In this document: piece by piece, positions 7,942 through 16,913 of the stretch
Layout: each line of letters opens with the position of its first letter
Position numbering within the stretch: position 1 is the stretch's first letter
Assembly: GCF_003173735.1 (NCBI RefSeq)
Contig: NZ_CP029551.1
Span: 3,558,001 to 3,622,000, forward strand
Direction of reading: 5' to 3'
DNA length: 64,000 nucleotides
DNA from: Methylobacterium radiodurans
GTDB lineage: Bacteria; Pseudomonadota; Alphaproteobacteria; Rhizobiales; Beijerinckiaceae
Made by a program: the position numbers and the translations under genes
Notes under the pieces: generated by a model
What the model saw: only the letters and a program-made list of their open reading frames with translations
Told to the model about the DNA's origin: nothing
Database searches by the model: none

Positions 7942-9186
7942 TCAGACCGGGGATGCGCTCTGCGGCAGGCGGTAGAGGTCTTGGCGCGCGCGGCGGCGCA
8001 GCCGGTCGCGGATCAGGGCCAGCATCTCCGACCATGTCCGGTCCCAGGATCGGTCGGCCAGGCACGCGTCGACCCGCCCGAGCCACGCCGCCCGCGGCCC
8101 GGCCAGCAGGGCCTCGGCCCGGAGGACGATCCCGTTCGGCGTGTCGGCCACCGCGACGAGGCCGACCTCGCCGTAATCGCGCACCACGTCGGTGATCGGC
8201 GTCGAGACGACCGGCAGGCCGGCTGCCAGGAATTCGGGCGTCTTGGTCGGGCTGATGAAGCGGGTCGCCTCGTTCAGCGCGAACGGCATCAGACCGAGAT
8301 CCCAGTGGCGCAGGTAATCCGGCAGCGCGGCGTAGGATTTCGGGCCGAGCCAGTGGATGTTCGGGGCCCGCGGCAGGCTCGCGGGGTCGATCTTCACGAC
8401 CGGGCCGATCATCACGAAGCGCCAGTCCGGCCGCTGCGCGGCGAGCGCGGCCAGAAGTTCACGGTCGAAGCGCTCGTCGATTACCCCGAAGAAGCCGAGG
8501 CGCGGGTGCGGGATCGCGGCTTGGTCCTCGGGGTCGGGTGCGCCGGCCACCCGAGCGCTCCCGAAATGCGCCGCATCGACCGAGGAGGGAAAGCAGTGAA
8601 GGTCGCCGTGCCGGCCGCGCTTGGCCTCGTAGAGGCTGCGGCCGCCGGTGAAGACGAGGTCGGCCTGTTCGAGGAGATCCGCCTCCTGGGCGATCAGCTC
8701 CGGCGAGGCGCCCTGAAACGCCGAGAGCTCGTCCATGTTGTCGAAGATCGTGAGGTCCCGCGGCAGGTCCGCCGAGATGCTGAGAGCAGCGGGCGTGTAG
8801 TACCAGACCACCCGCGGGCCGGGCGGTGGGTCGCGCAGGTGCTCCCGGATCAGCGCAGCCTGGACGCGGTCGGCCCGGTAGGCGTCGGCCGGCGCCAGGA
8901 CCGGTACCGCCACGGTGACGCCGGGGGCGACCGTCTCGACCCGCAGTCGGCCGGGCTCGCCGTCCTCGAAGACCGGCTCCTCGACGAAGATCACGTCGAA
9001 GTCCCGCGCCGCCCGGCCGAGCAGGTGCTGCGGGCGTTGCCAGACGAAGCCCCAGCGCAGGTGCGAGAAGCACACCAGCATGGGCCTGCGCAGATCGCCG
9101 GGATCGGGGATGGTGGAGGTCTGGACCGGATGCTCGCCGAGTTTCGCTGCGGGAGCGCTGCTCCCGGACGCATGCATTCCGTTCAC
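7942..9186 (-). CDS. Glycosyltransferase, GT4-like (GT-B fold)
   Basis: A 414-residue glycosyltransferase of the group 1 type. The N-terminal half has a family-typical opening (LVCFSHLRWGFVWQRPQHLL near residues 37-56) and VIFDNMDELSAF-like elements. The C-terminal half carries GFFGVIDERFD and LGLMPFALNEATRFISPTKTPEFLAAGLPVVST, the donor-binding region with its acidic/PTK loop. No membrane segment is seen, so it is cytosolic or membrane-peripheral. The opening resembles transferases found next to UDP-galactopyranose mutase, and a galactofuranosyltransferase role is a reasonable guess from the glf neighbour only. It is the first gene of the minus-strand arm. Confidence 0.85.
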   Translation of the reverse strand: MNGMHASGSSAPAAKLGEHPVQTSTIPDPGDLRRPMLVCFSHLRWGFVWQRPQHLLGRAARDFDVIFVEEPVFEDGEPGRLRVETVAPGVTVAVPVLAPADAYRADRVQAALIREHLRDPPPGPRVVWYYTPAALSISADLPRDLTIFDNMDELSAFQGASPELIAQEADLLEQADLVFTGGRSLYEAKRGRHGDLHCFPSSVDAAHFGSARVAGAPDPEDQAAIPHPRLGFFGVIDERFDRELLAALAAQRPDWRFVMIGPVVKIDPASLPRAPNIHWLGPKSYAALPDYLRHWDLGLMPFALNEATRFISPTKTPEFLAAGLPVVSTPITDVVRDYGEVGLVAVADTPNGIVLRAEALLAGPRAAWLGRVDACLADRSWDRTWSEMLALIRDRLRRRARQDLYRLPQSASPV

Positions 9187-9442
9187 ACCCTCACCCCTGC
9201 TGTCACACCGCCATCAATGCTTCAATTCCCGTTCCAGGCTATTTGTTCTCCGGAAGTTCGGGCGTATTTCAAATTAATTTACAACCTATGTTGTTTTAAT
9301 TCGCATGAAAATGAGCCATCTGCCGCGCAAATCTCATTTAACTTTTGATATATTTACAATCTCTGCCTCAGTGTGGAAACTTTCGGACGCCGTCGTCTCT
9401 TCCCGAACCGTACGGCCGGGGTCCCGTGCGAGAGGCGACGCG
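9187..9442. promoter_or_regulatory. AT-rich divergent promoter region of the glycan locus
   Basis: These 256 bases between the divergent glycosyltransferase and GH fusion genes are far richer in A/T than the coding DNA around them, especially 9235-9365. An imperfect inverted repeat spans 9273-9301 (AATTAATTTACAAC, four bases, GTTGTTTTAATT), a possible operator. Both arms of the locus must start here. I cannot assign -35/-10 boxes with confidence. Confidence 0.5.
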
Positions 9443-11551
9443 ATGCTGGAGGTTTGGGGGGGCGTGGAGTGCAGCGTCGTCCGCATCCGGAACGCCTATC
9501 GGGATCAGGTCGCCGAGACGGGCCATCGCGACCGCCCGGAGGATCTCGACGCGATCGCCGCGCTCGGCATCCGCACGCTGCGCTACCCGATCCTCTGGGA
9601 GAGCGTCGCGCCCGACGATCCGGAGACCTGCGACTGGTCCTGGCACGACGCGCGGCTGGCGCGCCTGCGCGCGCTCGGGATCGACGTGATCGCGGGTCTC
9701 GTTCACCACGGCAGCGGACCGCGCTACACAAGCCTCGCCGATCCGAATTTTCCGGCGTTGCTCGCCCAGTACGCCGGCCGCGTGGCGGCCCGCTACCCGT
9801 GGATCGAGCGCTTCACCCCGGTCAACGAGCCCCTGACCACGGCCCGCTTCGCCGGCCTCTACGGCCATTGGTACCCGCACCGACGCTCGGAGGCGGAGTT
9901 CCTGCGGATGATGTTCAACCAGTGCCGCGCCACCTTGCTGGCGCTGCGCGCCATCCGGGCGGTCACCCCGGGCGCGCATTTGATCCAGACAGAGGATGTC
10001 GGGCGGACCTTCAGCACTCCCGCGCTTGCGGAGCAGGCGGCCTACGAGAACGAACGGCGCTGGCTCAGCCTCGACCTGCTCTGCGGCCGGCTGGACCCTA
10101 CCCATCCCTGGTTCGAGCGCTTTCTGGCGCTCGGCCTGCCCCGGGCAGAGCTGGAAGCCTTCCTGACCGGCGAGGCGCGGCCGGCGCTGATTGGTGTGAA
10201 CCACTATCTCACCAGCGAGCGCTACCTCGACGAGCGGACTCGCGCCTATCCGCGTCATCTGCGCGGCGGGAATGGGCGCCGCCGCTACGCCGACGCCGAG
10301 GCGGTGCGGCTGCGCCACCTCGCGGATAGAACCGGGCCGAAGGCGCGCCTCGACGAGGTCTGGGCGCGCTACGGACAGGCGCTTGCCGTCACCGAGGTCC
10401 ATCACGGCTGCAGCCGGGACGACCAGCTCCGCTGGCTTTCGGAGGTCTGGCAGGCCGCGGTGGATCTGCGCCGGGAGCAGGTGCCGGTCGAGGCCGTCAC
10501 CGTCTGGTCGCTCTTCGGGGCGGTCGATTGGAACACGCTGCTCGTGGCGCGGGCCGGCCATTACGAGCCGGGCGCCTTCGACATCCGTGCGCCGCAACCA
10601 CGGCTGACCGCCTTGGGCCAGGCGACCCGGGAACTCGCAGCAACGGGCGGGTTCAGGCACCCGGTACTCGCGGCGCCGGGCTGGTGGCGCCGGGAGTGCC
10701 GCTTCTACGCGTCGGAGCGGGGGACGGGCGAGACGGCTGGAGCGCCCGGCGTCGCTGTGCTGCAGGACGGCGCGGGCTATGCCGAGGCCATCGCGCGGAT
10801 CTGTGCGGCGCGGGGCCTGCGGCCCGTCATCCTCGACGAGGCGGCGCTGCCCGAGGCGCTCGCCCGCCCCGGGCTGTGGGCCCTAATCGACCCGACGCCG
10901 CTCCCGCTGGAGGAGATGGTCCTGCGCTACCCCGGCGGCAGCTTTCGGGCCGGGATCCGCACGGGCGCGCTTCGGGCGGGGATCGCGGCGCGGGCGGACC
11001 TGCGTTTCCTCACCGTCTCCTCCGCCCTAGTCTTCGAAGGGCAGGCGGGGCGACCCCTCACGGAGGACGACCCCGTGCAGCCATGCGGTCCCTACGGGCA
11101 CAGCGCTGCAGAGCGGGAGGCCCAGATCCGCGCCGCGCATCCGGGCGCCCTCGTGGTGCGCACCGGCCCGGTCTTTGGGCTCAGCGGCGAGGCCGCGCTC
11201 CGGCTCCTCCCAGACCGACCGGACCGCCGGGCCTGGCGCAGCACCGAGGCCGACCTCGTCTCGCCCGCCTACCTACCGGACCTCGTCCACGCCGCTCTCG
11301 ACCTCCTGATCGATGGGGAGAGCGGCATCTGGCACCTCGCCCATGCGGGCGCGACGACCTGGGCCGGCCTCGCGCACCGCCTCGCGCGGGCCGCGGGCCT
11401 GCCGCAGCCGGCGCCCGAGCCGGCCGGGTCGGGACGGATCTTCGTGCTCGCGAGCGTCCGCGGCAGCCTGATGCCCGCCCTCGACAGCGCGGTCGCCCGC
11501 TGCGCCGAGGCGCTGCTGCGCCCCGGTCCCGGACGCTGCGCGGCGGAATGA
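9443..11551 (+). CDS. GH1-like glycosidase fused to a degenerate RmlD-like (SDR) domain
   Basis: A 702-residue two-domain protein. Residues 1 to about 400 are a TIM-barrel glycosidase related to family 1. The acid/base glutamate is E129 in TPVNEP and the nucleophile is E318 in AVTEVH, so both catalytic residues are present. From about 430 to the end lies an extended SDR/dTDP-4-dehydrorhamnose-reductase-like domain (FLTVSSALVFEG, DPVQPCGPYGHS, VVRTGPVFG). In that half the cofactor motif GxxGxxG is not recognisable and the YxxxK lysine is absent (YGHSA), so it may bind sugar nucleotide without acting as a reductase. There is no signal peptide. It starts at ATG 9443, with AGAGGCG upstream, and is first in a three-gene operon. 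Confidence 0.8.
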   Translation: MLEVWGGVECSVVRIRNAYRDQVAETGHRDRPEDLDAIAALGIRTLRYPILWESVAPDDPETCDWSWHDARLARLRALGIDVIAGLVHHGSGPRYTSLADPNFPALLAQYAGRVAARYPWIERFTPVNEPLTTARFAGLYGHWYPHRRSEAEFLRMMFNQCRATLLALRAIRAVTPGAHLIQTEDVGRTFSTPALAEQAAYENERRWLSLDLLCGRLDPTHPWFERFLALGLPRAELEAFLTGEARPALIGVNHYLTSERYLDERTRAYPRHLRGGNGRRRYADAEAVRLRHLADRTGPKARLDEVWARYGQALAVTEVHHGCSRDDQLRWLSEVWQAAVDLRREQVPVEAVTVWSLFGAVDWNTLLVARAGHYEPGAFDIRAPQPRLTALGQATRELAATGGFRHPVLAAPGWWRRECRFYASERGTGETAGAPGVAVLQDGAGYAEAIARICAARGLRPVILDEAALPEALARPGLWALIDPTPLPLEEMVLRYPGGSFRAGIRTGALRAGIAARADLRFLTVSSALVFEGQAGRPLTEDDPVQPCGPYGHSAAEREAQIRAAHPGALVVRTGPVFGLSGEAALRLLPDRPDRRAWRSTEADLVSPAYLPDLVHAALDLLIDGESGIWHLAHAGATTWAGLAHRLARAAGLPQPAPEPAGSGRIFVLASVRGSLMPALDSAVARCAEALLRPGPGRCAAE

Positions 11552-12696
11552 GCGCGCCCGTGCGCCCGCCAGGCTCCCCGTTCCGCAGCCTGTTCCTCGG
11601 CGGCTTCGAGTGCTCCACGCACCGGCGCGCCGACGGAAGACGCCTCGACCTCGTGGCGGCGACGGGCCACGACCGGCACGCCCTCGCCGATTACCGGGCC
11701 CTCACCGAGCACGGCATGCTGGCGGCGCGCGACGGCCTGCGCTGGCACCGCATCGAGACCGCGCCGGGCCGCTACGACTGGTCGAGCGCGCTGCCGATGC
11801 TGGAGGCCCAGCGCGAGACCGGCCTGCAGGTGATCTGGGACCTCTGCCATTACGGCTGGCCGGACGATCTCGATATCTGGTCGGACGGCTTCATCGAGCG
11901 CTTCGCGGCCTTCGCGGCGGAGGCCGCGCGGTGCATCCGGCAGGTCTCAGGCGCGCCGCCCTTCCTGTGCACCGTCAACGAGATCTCCTACTGGGCCTGG
12001 GCCGGCGGCGAGGTCGGGCGGATCGGGCCGTTGGCGACGGGTGCCGGGCCCGCGCTCAAACGCCAACTCGTGCGCGCCGCCCTCGCCGCGACGCGGGCCG
12101 TGCGCGCGGTGGAGTCGGCCGCGCGCTTCCTCCTCGCGGAGCCGGCGATCCACGTCGTCGGCGGTCCTGACCCGGAGAGCCGGGAGGCGGCCGCCGCCTA
12201 CCGGGCGGTGCAGTACGAGGCCCTCGACATGGTGGCGGGACGCCTCGCGCCGGAGCTCGGCGGGGCGGCCGCCGCGCTCGATCTCGTCGGCCTGAACTTC
12301 TACCCGGACAACCAGTGGGTCCATGGCGGCGGCACGATCCCGCTCGGGCACCACGCCTACCGGCCGTTCCGCCAGATGCTGGCCGAGGCCTACGCGCGCT
12401 ACGGCCGGCCGCTCCTTGTCTCCGAGACCGGGGCCGAGGGTACCGCGAAGGCCGCTTGGCTCCATTACGTCTGCGGCGAGGTGCGGGCCGCGCAGGCGGC
12501 GGGTGTGCCGGTCCTCGGGATCTGCCTCTACCCAATCCAGGACTATCCGGGCTGGGAGAACGAGCGGCCCTGCGCCGTCGGCCTCTTCTCCGCACCCGAC
12601 GCGGCCGGGGTCCGGGCAATCGACGGACCGCTCGCGGCCGAGTTGCGCGAGCAGCAGGTCCGCTTCGAGGCGGCAGGATGGGGAGAGCGCGCATGA
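11548..12696 (+). CDS. GH1/beta-glucosidase-like glycosidase
   Basis: A 382-residue TIM-barrel protein resembling beta-glucosidases. The putative acid/base glutamate is in CTVNEISYW and the nucleophile in LLVSETGAEG; the WDLCHYGWPDDLDIW and LVGLNFYPDNQW segments fit the same fold. ATG 11548 overlaps the upstream stop by 4 bases (ATGA), indicating translational coupling. There is no signal peptide, so it acts in the cytosol unless exported by another route. Two intracellular GH-like proteins beside an ABC exporter and glf suggest editing, trimming or transglycosylation of a lipid-linked or nucleotide-linked glycan precursor rather than nutrition. That is inference. Confidence 0.78.
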   Translation: MSAPVRPPGSPFRSLFLGGFECSTHRRADGRRLDLVAATGHDRHALADYRALTEHGMLAARDGLRWHRIETAPGRYDWSSALPMLEAQRETGLQVIWDLCHYGWPDDLDIWSDGFIERFAAFAAEAARCIRQVSGAPPFLCTVNEISYWAWAGGEVGRIGPLATGAGPALKRQLVRAALAATRAVRAVESAARFLLAEPAIHVVGGPDPESREAAAAYRAVQYEALDMVAGRLAPELGGAAAALDLVGLNFYPDNQWVHGGGTIPLGHHAYRPFRQMLAEAYARYGRPLLVSETGAEGTAKAAWLHYVCGEVRAAQAAGVPVLGICLYPIQDYPGWENERPCAVGLFSAPDAAGVRAIDGPLAAELREQQVRFEAAGWGERA

Positions 12697-14519
12697 CGCA
12701 AGAGTTCGGAGGCGCGGGATTCGAGACAGTCGGACCGGAGGCCGGCTCGGGCCCCGCGCATCTGCGCGACGGGGGCCGCTTCATCCTGCACCACATGCGG
12801 GCGTGGCGCGGGCATTTCGCCGTCCTGTTCTGCCTCGTCGTCGCCTCCGCCGGCTGCGGGATCGGCCAGCAATACGGGTTGAAGCTCTTGGTCGATGCCC
12901 TGGCGGGTCCGCGTGCGCTCGGCGAGGCGGTCCTGTGGGCGCTCGCCCTGTTCCTCGTCCTCATTGCGATCGAGGCCGCGCTCGCGCGCCTGACCGGGTG
13001 GCTCGCCTGCCGCACGACGGTCGGCGTCGGCGTGGACCTGCGCAACGAGCTCTTCGACCACCTGAGCGGCCAGTCGATGCGCTACTTCGCGGAGAACCTC
13101 GCCGGCTCGCTCGGCCAGCGCATCACCGCCACCGCGGGGAATTTCGGGGCGCTCATCAACACCGTCGTCTGGCGCATCATCCCGCCCGTTGTGGACGTGG
13201 CCGGCGCGGTGCTCATCTTCGCGAGCCTCGACGGCGTCCTCACCCTGGCGCTCCTCGCGATGATCGTCGTGGTGACGGCGGGCCTGATCTGGTTCGGCGC
13301 GCGCGGGCGCCCGATCCACCGGGCCTATTCGGGCGAGGCCGCGGCCATCGCTGGCGATCTGGTCGATACCATCGCCCATATGTGGACCGTGAAGGCGTTC
13401 TCGGCCCGGGTGCGCGAGCGCGAGCGCCTCGGGGCGGGCTTCCGCCGGGAGGCGGCGGCGCAGCGGCGCAGCTGGCTCTATCTCGAGAAGGCGCGCCTCA
13501 TTCACGACGCCGCGCTCTGGGTCCTCGCCGCCGGCATTCTCACCTGGACGCTGCAGCTCTGGAGCCGCGGCGCGGCGAGCGCGGGCAGCGTCGTCCTGGT
13601 GGCGAGCCTCACGCTGCGGATCCTGCATTCCTCGAAGGACATGGCGCTCTCGCTCGTCGATGTCGCGCAGCATTTCGGCTTCATCGAGGAGACGCTCTCG
13701 GTGATCGCCAAGCCCTGCACCGTGCGGGATGCGGCCTGCGCCCCCCCACTGATCGCCCGCCGCGGCGAGGTCGAGTTGGAGGGCGTCTCCTTCGCCTACG
13801 GTTCGGGCCCGCCGGTGCTCTCCAACGTGACGCTCACCATCTCGGCCGGCCAGAAGGTCGGGATCGTCGGCCCGTCGGGGGCTGGCAAGTCGACGCTCGT
13901 TCACCTGATCCAGCGGCTCTACGACGTCGATGCGGGCGAGATCCGTATCGACGGCCAGCCGATCGCCGCCGTGCGGCAGGACTCGCTGCGCGAAGCGCTG
14001 GCGGTGGTGCCGCAGGAGATCGGCCTCCTGCACCGCTCGGTGAGCGACAACATCCGCTTTGCCAGACCCGAGGCCGACGACGCGGCCGTGATGGCGGCGG
14101 CACGTGCGGCCGCTTGCGACGGTTTCGTACGCGGCTTGGCCAACGGTTACGACACAATCGTCGGCGAGCGCGGCGCGCGGCTCTCGGGCGGGCAGCGCCA
14201 GCGCATCGGCATCGCCCGCGCGATCCTGAAGCGAGCGCCCATCCTACTTCTCGACGAGGCGACGTCTGCCCTCGACACCGAGACCGAGATGGCGATCCAG
14301 GCAGCACTCGTCCGTATCATGCGGGATCGCACGGTCATCGCCGTGGCACACCGCCTCTCGACGCTCACCACCTTCGACCGGATTCTGGTCGTCGAAGGCG
14401 GCCGCATCGTGGAGGACGGCACGATCCGGCAATTGCGCGAAGCGAACGGCCTCTTCGAGGAGATGTGGCGCCTGCAGGCGGAGGGATTGTCCGATGCCGG
14501 CGTGATGGATGCGGCCTGA
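12693..14519 (+). CDS. ABC exporter, fused permease and ATPase
   Basis: A 608-residue half-transporter. The first ~320 residues hold six membrane segments of a type IV exporter fold. The C-terminal ATPase has Walker A GPSGAGKST near residue 393, the signature LSGGQRQR near 497, Walker B ILLLDEATSALD, and the switch His in VAHRLST. Such half-transporters act as homodimers or heterodimers and move lipids, lipid-linked sugars, peptides or drugs outward. ATG 12693 overlaps the GH gene stop by 4 bases, so it belongs to the same operon. The context points to export of the glycan or glycolipid made by this locus. Substrate is unknown. Confidence 0.88.
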   Translation: MTQEFGGAGFETVGPEAGSGPAHLRDGGRFILHHMRAWRGHFAVLFCLVVASAGCGIGQQYGLKLLVDALAGPRALGEAVLWALALFLVLIAIEAALARLTGWLACRTTVGVGVDLRNELFDHLSGQSMRYFAENLAGSLGQRITATAGNFGALINTVVWRIIPPVVDVAGAVLIFASLDGVLTLALLAMIVVVTAGLIWFGARGRPIHRAYSGEAAAIAGDLVDTIAHMWTVKAFSARVRERERLGAGFRREAAAQRRSWLYLEKARLIHDAALWVLAAGILTWTLQLWSRGAASAGSVVLVASLTLRILHSSKDMALSLVDVAQHFGFIEETLSVIAKPCTVRDAACAPPLIARRGEVELEGVSFAYGSGPPVLSNVTLTISAGQKVGIVGPSGAGKSTLVHLIQRLYDVDAGEIRIDGQPIAAVRQDSLREALAVVPQEIGLLHRSVSDNIRFARPEADDAAVMAAARAAACDGFVRGLANGYDTIVGERGARLSGGQRQRIGIARAILKRAPILLLDEATSALDTETEMAIQAALVRIMRDRTVIAVAHRLSTLTTFDRILVVEGGRIVEDGTIRQLREANGLFEEMWRLQAEGLSDAGVMDAA

Positions 14520-14724
14520 GCGCGAGCGGCGGCGCGCAGATCAAACAAGGTCCCAGGTCCGGCCGTAAGGGGGGATATGGCTGCGACAAAGTGACAAGAG
14601 AATGTTGAAAGCGCTCACTCGGACAAGGTAATTATTAATGTATTTCTTGGCAGGCGGCGCGCGATCGCCTGATCTACTGATGACCTTTGGCGGATACGCT
14701 CTCGCGCCGCGCCTTCTGTGAGCG

Positions 14725-15192
14725 TCACAGGAAGCCGCGCTCGCGCAACTGTCGGACCGAGGCCCGCGCGCTCCTGTGATGGATGAACACACCGCCGGCC
14801 CCCTCCCACAGGTGCCGGTACTTCTCGCGATCATCCACCAGGGCATCGCCCGGGTGGCAATGCTCGCGCTTCAGCGCCGCGCTGGTCGTGATCACCTCGG
14901 TATCTGGGAAATGCCGCGCCGCCCAGCGGCGCTTCTGCGGCTCGGCCCAGTCGCCTCGCGGCAGCCCGGTGAGAATCACCGGGTCGAGGTGGCGCACCGC
15001 GCCGTAGAGTTCGAGAGCATCCGGTAGGAGATCGAGTGTGCCGAAGAAGTCGGGTGCCTCGGCGAGACGTCCCCAGAAACGTCCTGGGCCGTAGCGACGC
15101 TCGAACTCCCTCGGCGGCACGCCTAGAACGCGCGCGGCACCACCGTCGAAATCGGCGAGCACGCCGTCGCAATCGAGGAACACAGTCGGCAT
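14725..15192 (-). CDS. HAD-family 5'-nucleotidase-like protein
   Basis: A 155-residue HAD hydrolase beginning with the motif FLDCDGVLADFD (two catalytic aspartates at residues 6 and 8). The remainder (LPDALELYGAV, VILTGLPRGDW, KREHCHPGDALVDDREKY) matches the small 5'(3')-deoxyribonucleotidase-like group, with motif II Thr in LTG and the acidic VDD motif. I chose ATG 15192, where motif I begins at the usual distance. It is divergent from NDH-2, with 112 bases between. It probably dephosphorylates a small phosphorylated metabolite in the cytosol. Confidence 0.75.
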   Translation of the reverse strand: MPTVFLDCDGVLADFDGGAARVLGVPPREFERRYGPGRFWGRLAEAPDFFGTLDLLPDALELYGAVRHLDPVILTGLPRGDWAEPQKRRWAARHFPDTEVITTSAALKREHCHPGDALVDDREKYRHLWEGAGGVFIHHRSARASVRQLRERGFL

Positions 15193-15304
15193 CCGGGCGC
15201 TCACCTCGTCAGTCCGGGCGAGGCGCCGGACCCGGAACGACCGACACGGGCTTTTCGCCTCCGTCCACCGGGATACATCGCATAGGAGCGGAGGTTCCCG
15301 CGAC

Positions 15305-16594
15305 ATGTCTGAGCAGCACCTGGCCACCGAGCCGCATGTCGTGATCGTTGGAGCCGGGTTCGGCGGACTCGCCGCCGCCAAAGCGCTGGCTGGATCGTCG
15401 GTGCAGGTCACCATAATCGACAGCAACAACTACCATCTCTTCGTGCCGCTGCTCTACCAAGTGGCGACCGCCGCGCTCTCGCCGGCCGACATTGCCGAGC
15501 CCATCCGCCACATCCTGGCGCCCTATCCGAACATCCGGGTGGTCATGGGCCGGGTGACTGGGGTCGATATCGGGGCCAAGCGCGTCCACTTGGCGGAGGG
15601 TGATGCCATCGCCTACGACCGCCTCATCATCGCCACTGGCTCGACCAGCAGCTATTTCGGTCACGACGACTGGGCGCCCCACGCGCCCGCGCTGAAGAGC
15701 ATCGAGGAGGCCCGGGCGATCCGGACGCGTGTGCTCGAGGCCTTCGAACGAGCCGAGTGGACGCAGGATGCGGCCGAGCGGAGGCGTCAGATGACCATCG
15801 TCGTGGTGGGCGGTGGGCCGACCGGAGTGGAGATGGCGGGGTCGATCGCCGAGCTGGCGCGCCACGCCCTGGCGCGCGATTTCCGCCGGATCGACCCGGC
15901 CGCGGCGCGGGTGATCCTGGTGGAGGCGGGCCCGCGCCTGCTCACCGCCTTTCCCGAGGCGCTCGCCTCCTACGCGCAACGCTCTCTCGAACGCCTGGGG
16001 GTGACGGTCACGACCGGCGTTCCCGTGGAGGCCATCGACGGCCGCGGCGTAACGATGGGCGGACGCCTCGTCCAGGCTGCAACGGTGATCTGGGGTGCGG
16101 GCGTGCGTGCCTCACCCGCCGCCTCCTGGCTCGGGATCTCGACGGACCGCAGCGGCCGGATCCCAGTCGCCGCAGACCTCTCGGTCGCCGGCGTTCCCGA
16201 TGTCTACGCTCTGGGCGATACGGCGCTGTGCCGGGACGCGTCGGGCCAGCCTCTCCCGGGTCTGGCACAGGTTGCCCAGCAACAGGGCACGCATCTCGGC
16301 CGCGCGCTCCGCGAGAACCTGACCAGCGGGACGGTGCTGCCGCCTTTCGTCTTCCGCAACCGGGGCAATGCCGCCATCGTCGGCCGCCACGCAGCGATCT
16401 TCGATTTCGGCCGCGGCCGGCGTCTCAAGGGATTTGTCGCCTGGCTGCTCTGGGCTGCGGTGCACGTCGTGCTGCTCGTGGACTTCGCCCAGCGTTCCCG
16501 CGTCACCCTGCAATGGCTCTGGCGCTACCTGACCTACCGACGTGGCGCCCGTCTCATCACAGCTCCGGCGCAGTCGACTTCTGTCCGAGGCTGA
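15305..16594 (+). CDS. ndh: NADH dehydrogenase type II (NAD(P)/FAD-dependent oxidoreductase)
   Basis: A 429-residue flavoprotein of the NDH-2 family, which passes electrons from NADH to quinone without pumping protons. The FAD motif GAGFGGLAAA lies at residues 17-26, the substrate-side NYHLFVPLLYQVATAAL is diagnostic of NDH-2, and the NADH-binding motif VVGGGPTGVEMAG is near 165. The second FAD motif is VYALGDTA. A C-terminal hydrophobic/amphipathic stretch (FVAWLLWAAVHVVLLVDF) fits peripheral attachment to the inner membrane face. Length is normal. It is a single gene with its own promoter region upstream. Confidence 0.9.
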   Translation: MSEQHLATEPHVVIVGAGFGGLAAAKALAGSSVQVTIIDSNNYHLFVPLLYQVATAALSPADIAEPIRHILAPYPNIRVVMGRVTGVDIGAKRVHLAEGDAIAYDRLIIATGSTSSYFGHDDWAPHAPALKSIEEARAIRTRVLEAFERAEWTQDAAERRRQMTIVVVGGGPTGVEMAGSIAELARHALARDFRRIDPAAARVILVEAGPRLLTAFPEALASYAQRSLERLGVTVTTGVPVEAIDGRGVTMGGRLVQAATVIWGAGVRASPAASWLGISTDRSGRIPVAADLSVAGVPDVYALGDTALCRDASGQPLPGLAQVAQQQGTHLGRALRENLTSGTVLPPFVFRNRGNAAIVGRHAAIFDFGRGRRLKGFVAWLLWAAVHVVLLVDFAQRSRVTLQWLWRYLTYRRGARLITAPAQSTSVRG

Positions 16595-16913
16595 CGATGA
16601 GCTGCGCCGGCTCGAACCGCCGTCTGACCCCAAGAAGACATCTGAGCCGGTGCGCGCGGAGGACCGTTCAGGCTGGGAGACGCGCATCCGAGCATGACGC
16701 TCCTCTGCACCGCTGAGCTGCCAGTTGTGAACGTTCGCCGCGGACCAAGACTTATGGACCTCGATCCGGGCAGCCCAAAATCTGACGCTTGGCTCGCTTG
16801 AAGGTCACGCCTCACAGGTTGGCTGGATGCGAGGCGGCGACGGCGACCTGGAGCGAGACTGGCGCGAGTGGCCTCCGGTCGGTGATCTCTCGTGGTTGTC
16901 GGGACTGCCCGCA
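16595..16913. other. Intergenic region without a recognised gene
   Basis: This 319-base interval lies between the end of NDH-2 and the end of the convergent exported protein. Frames here look like shadows and lack ribosome-binding sites. I see no hairpin followed by a T run. It may contain the 3' ends and terminators of both flanking transcripts. Confidence 0.35.

Noticed and set aside
7049..7975. Long plus-strand frame opposite glf
   Set aside because: It is the complementary reading of a GC-rich gene; glf has strong family motifs and this frame has none.
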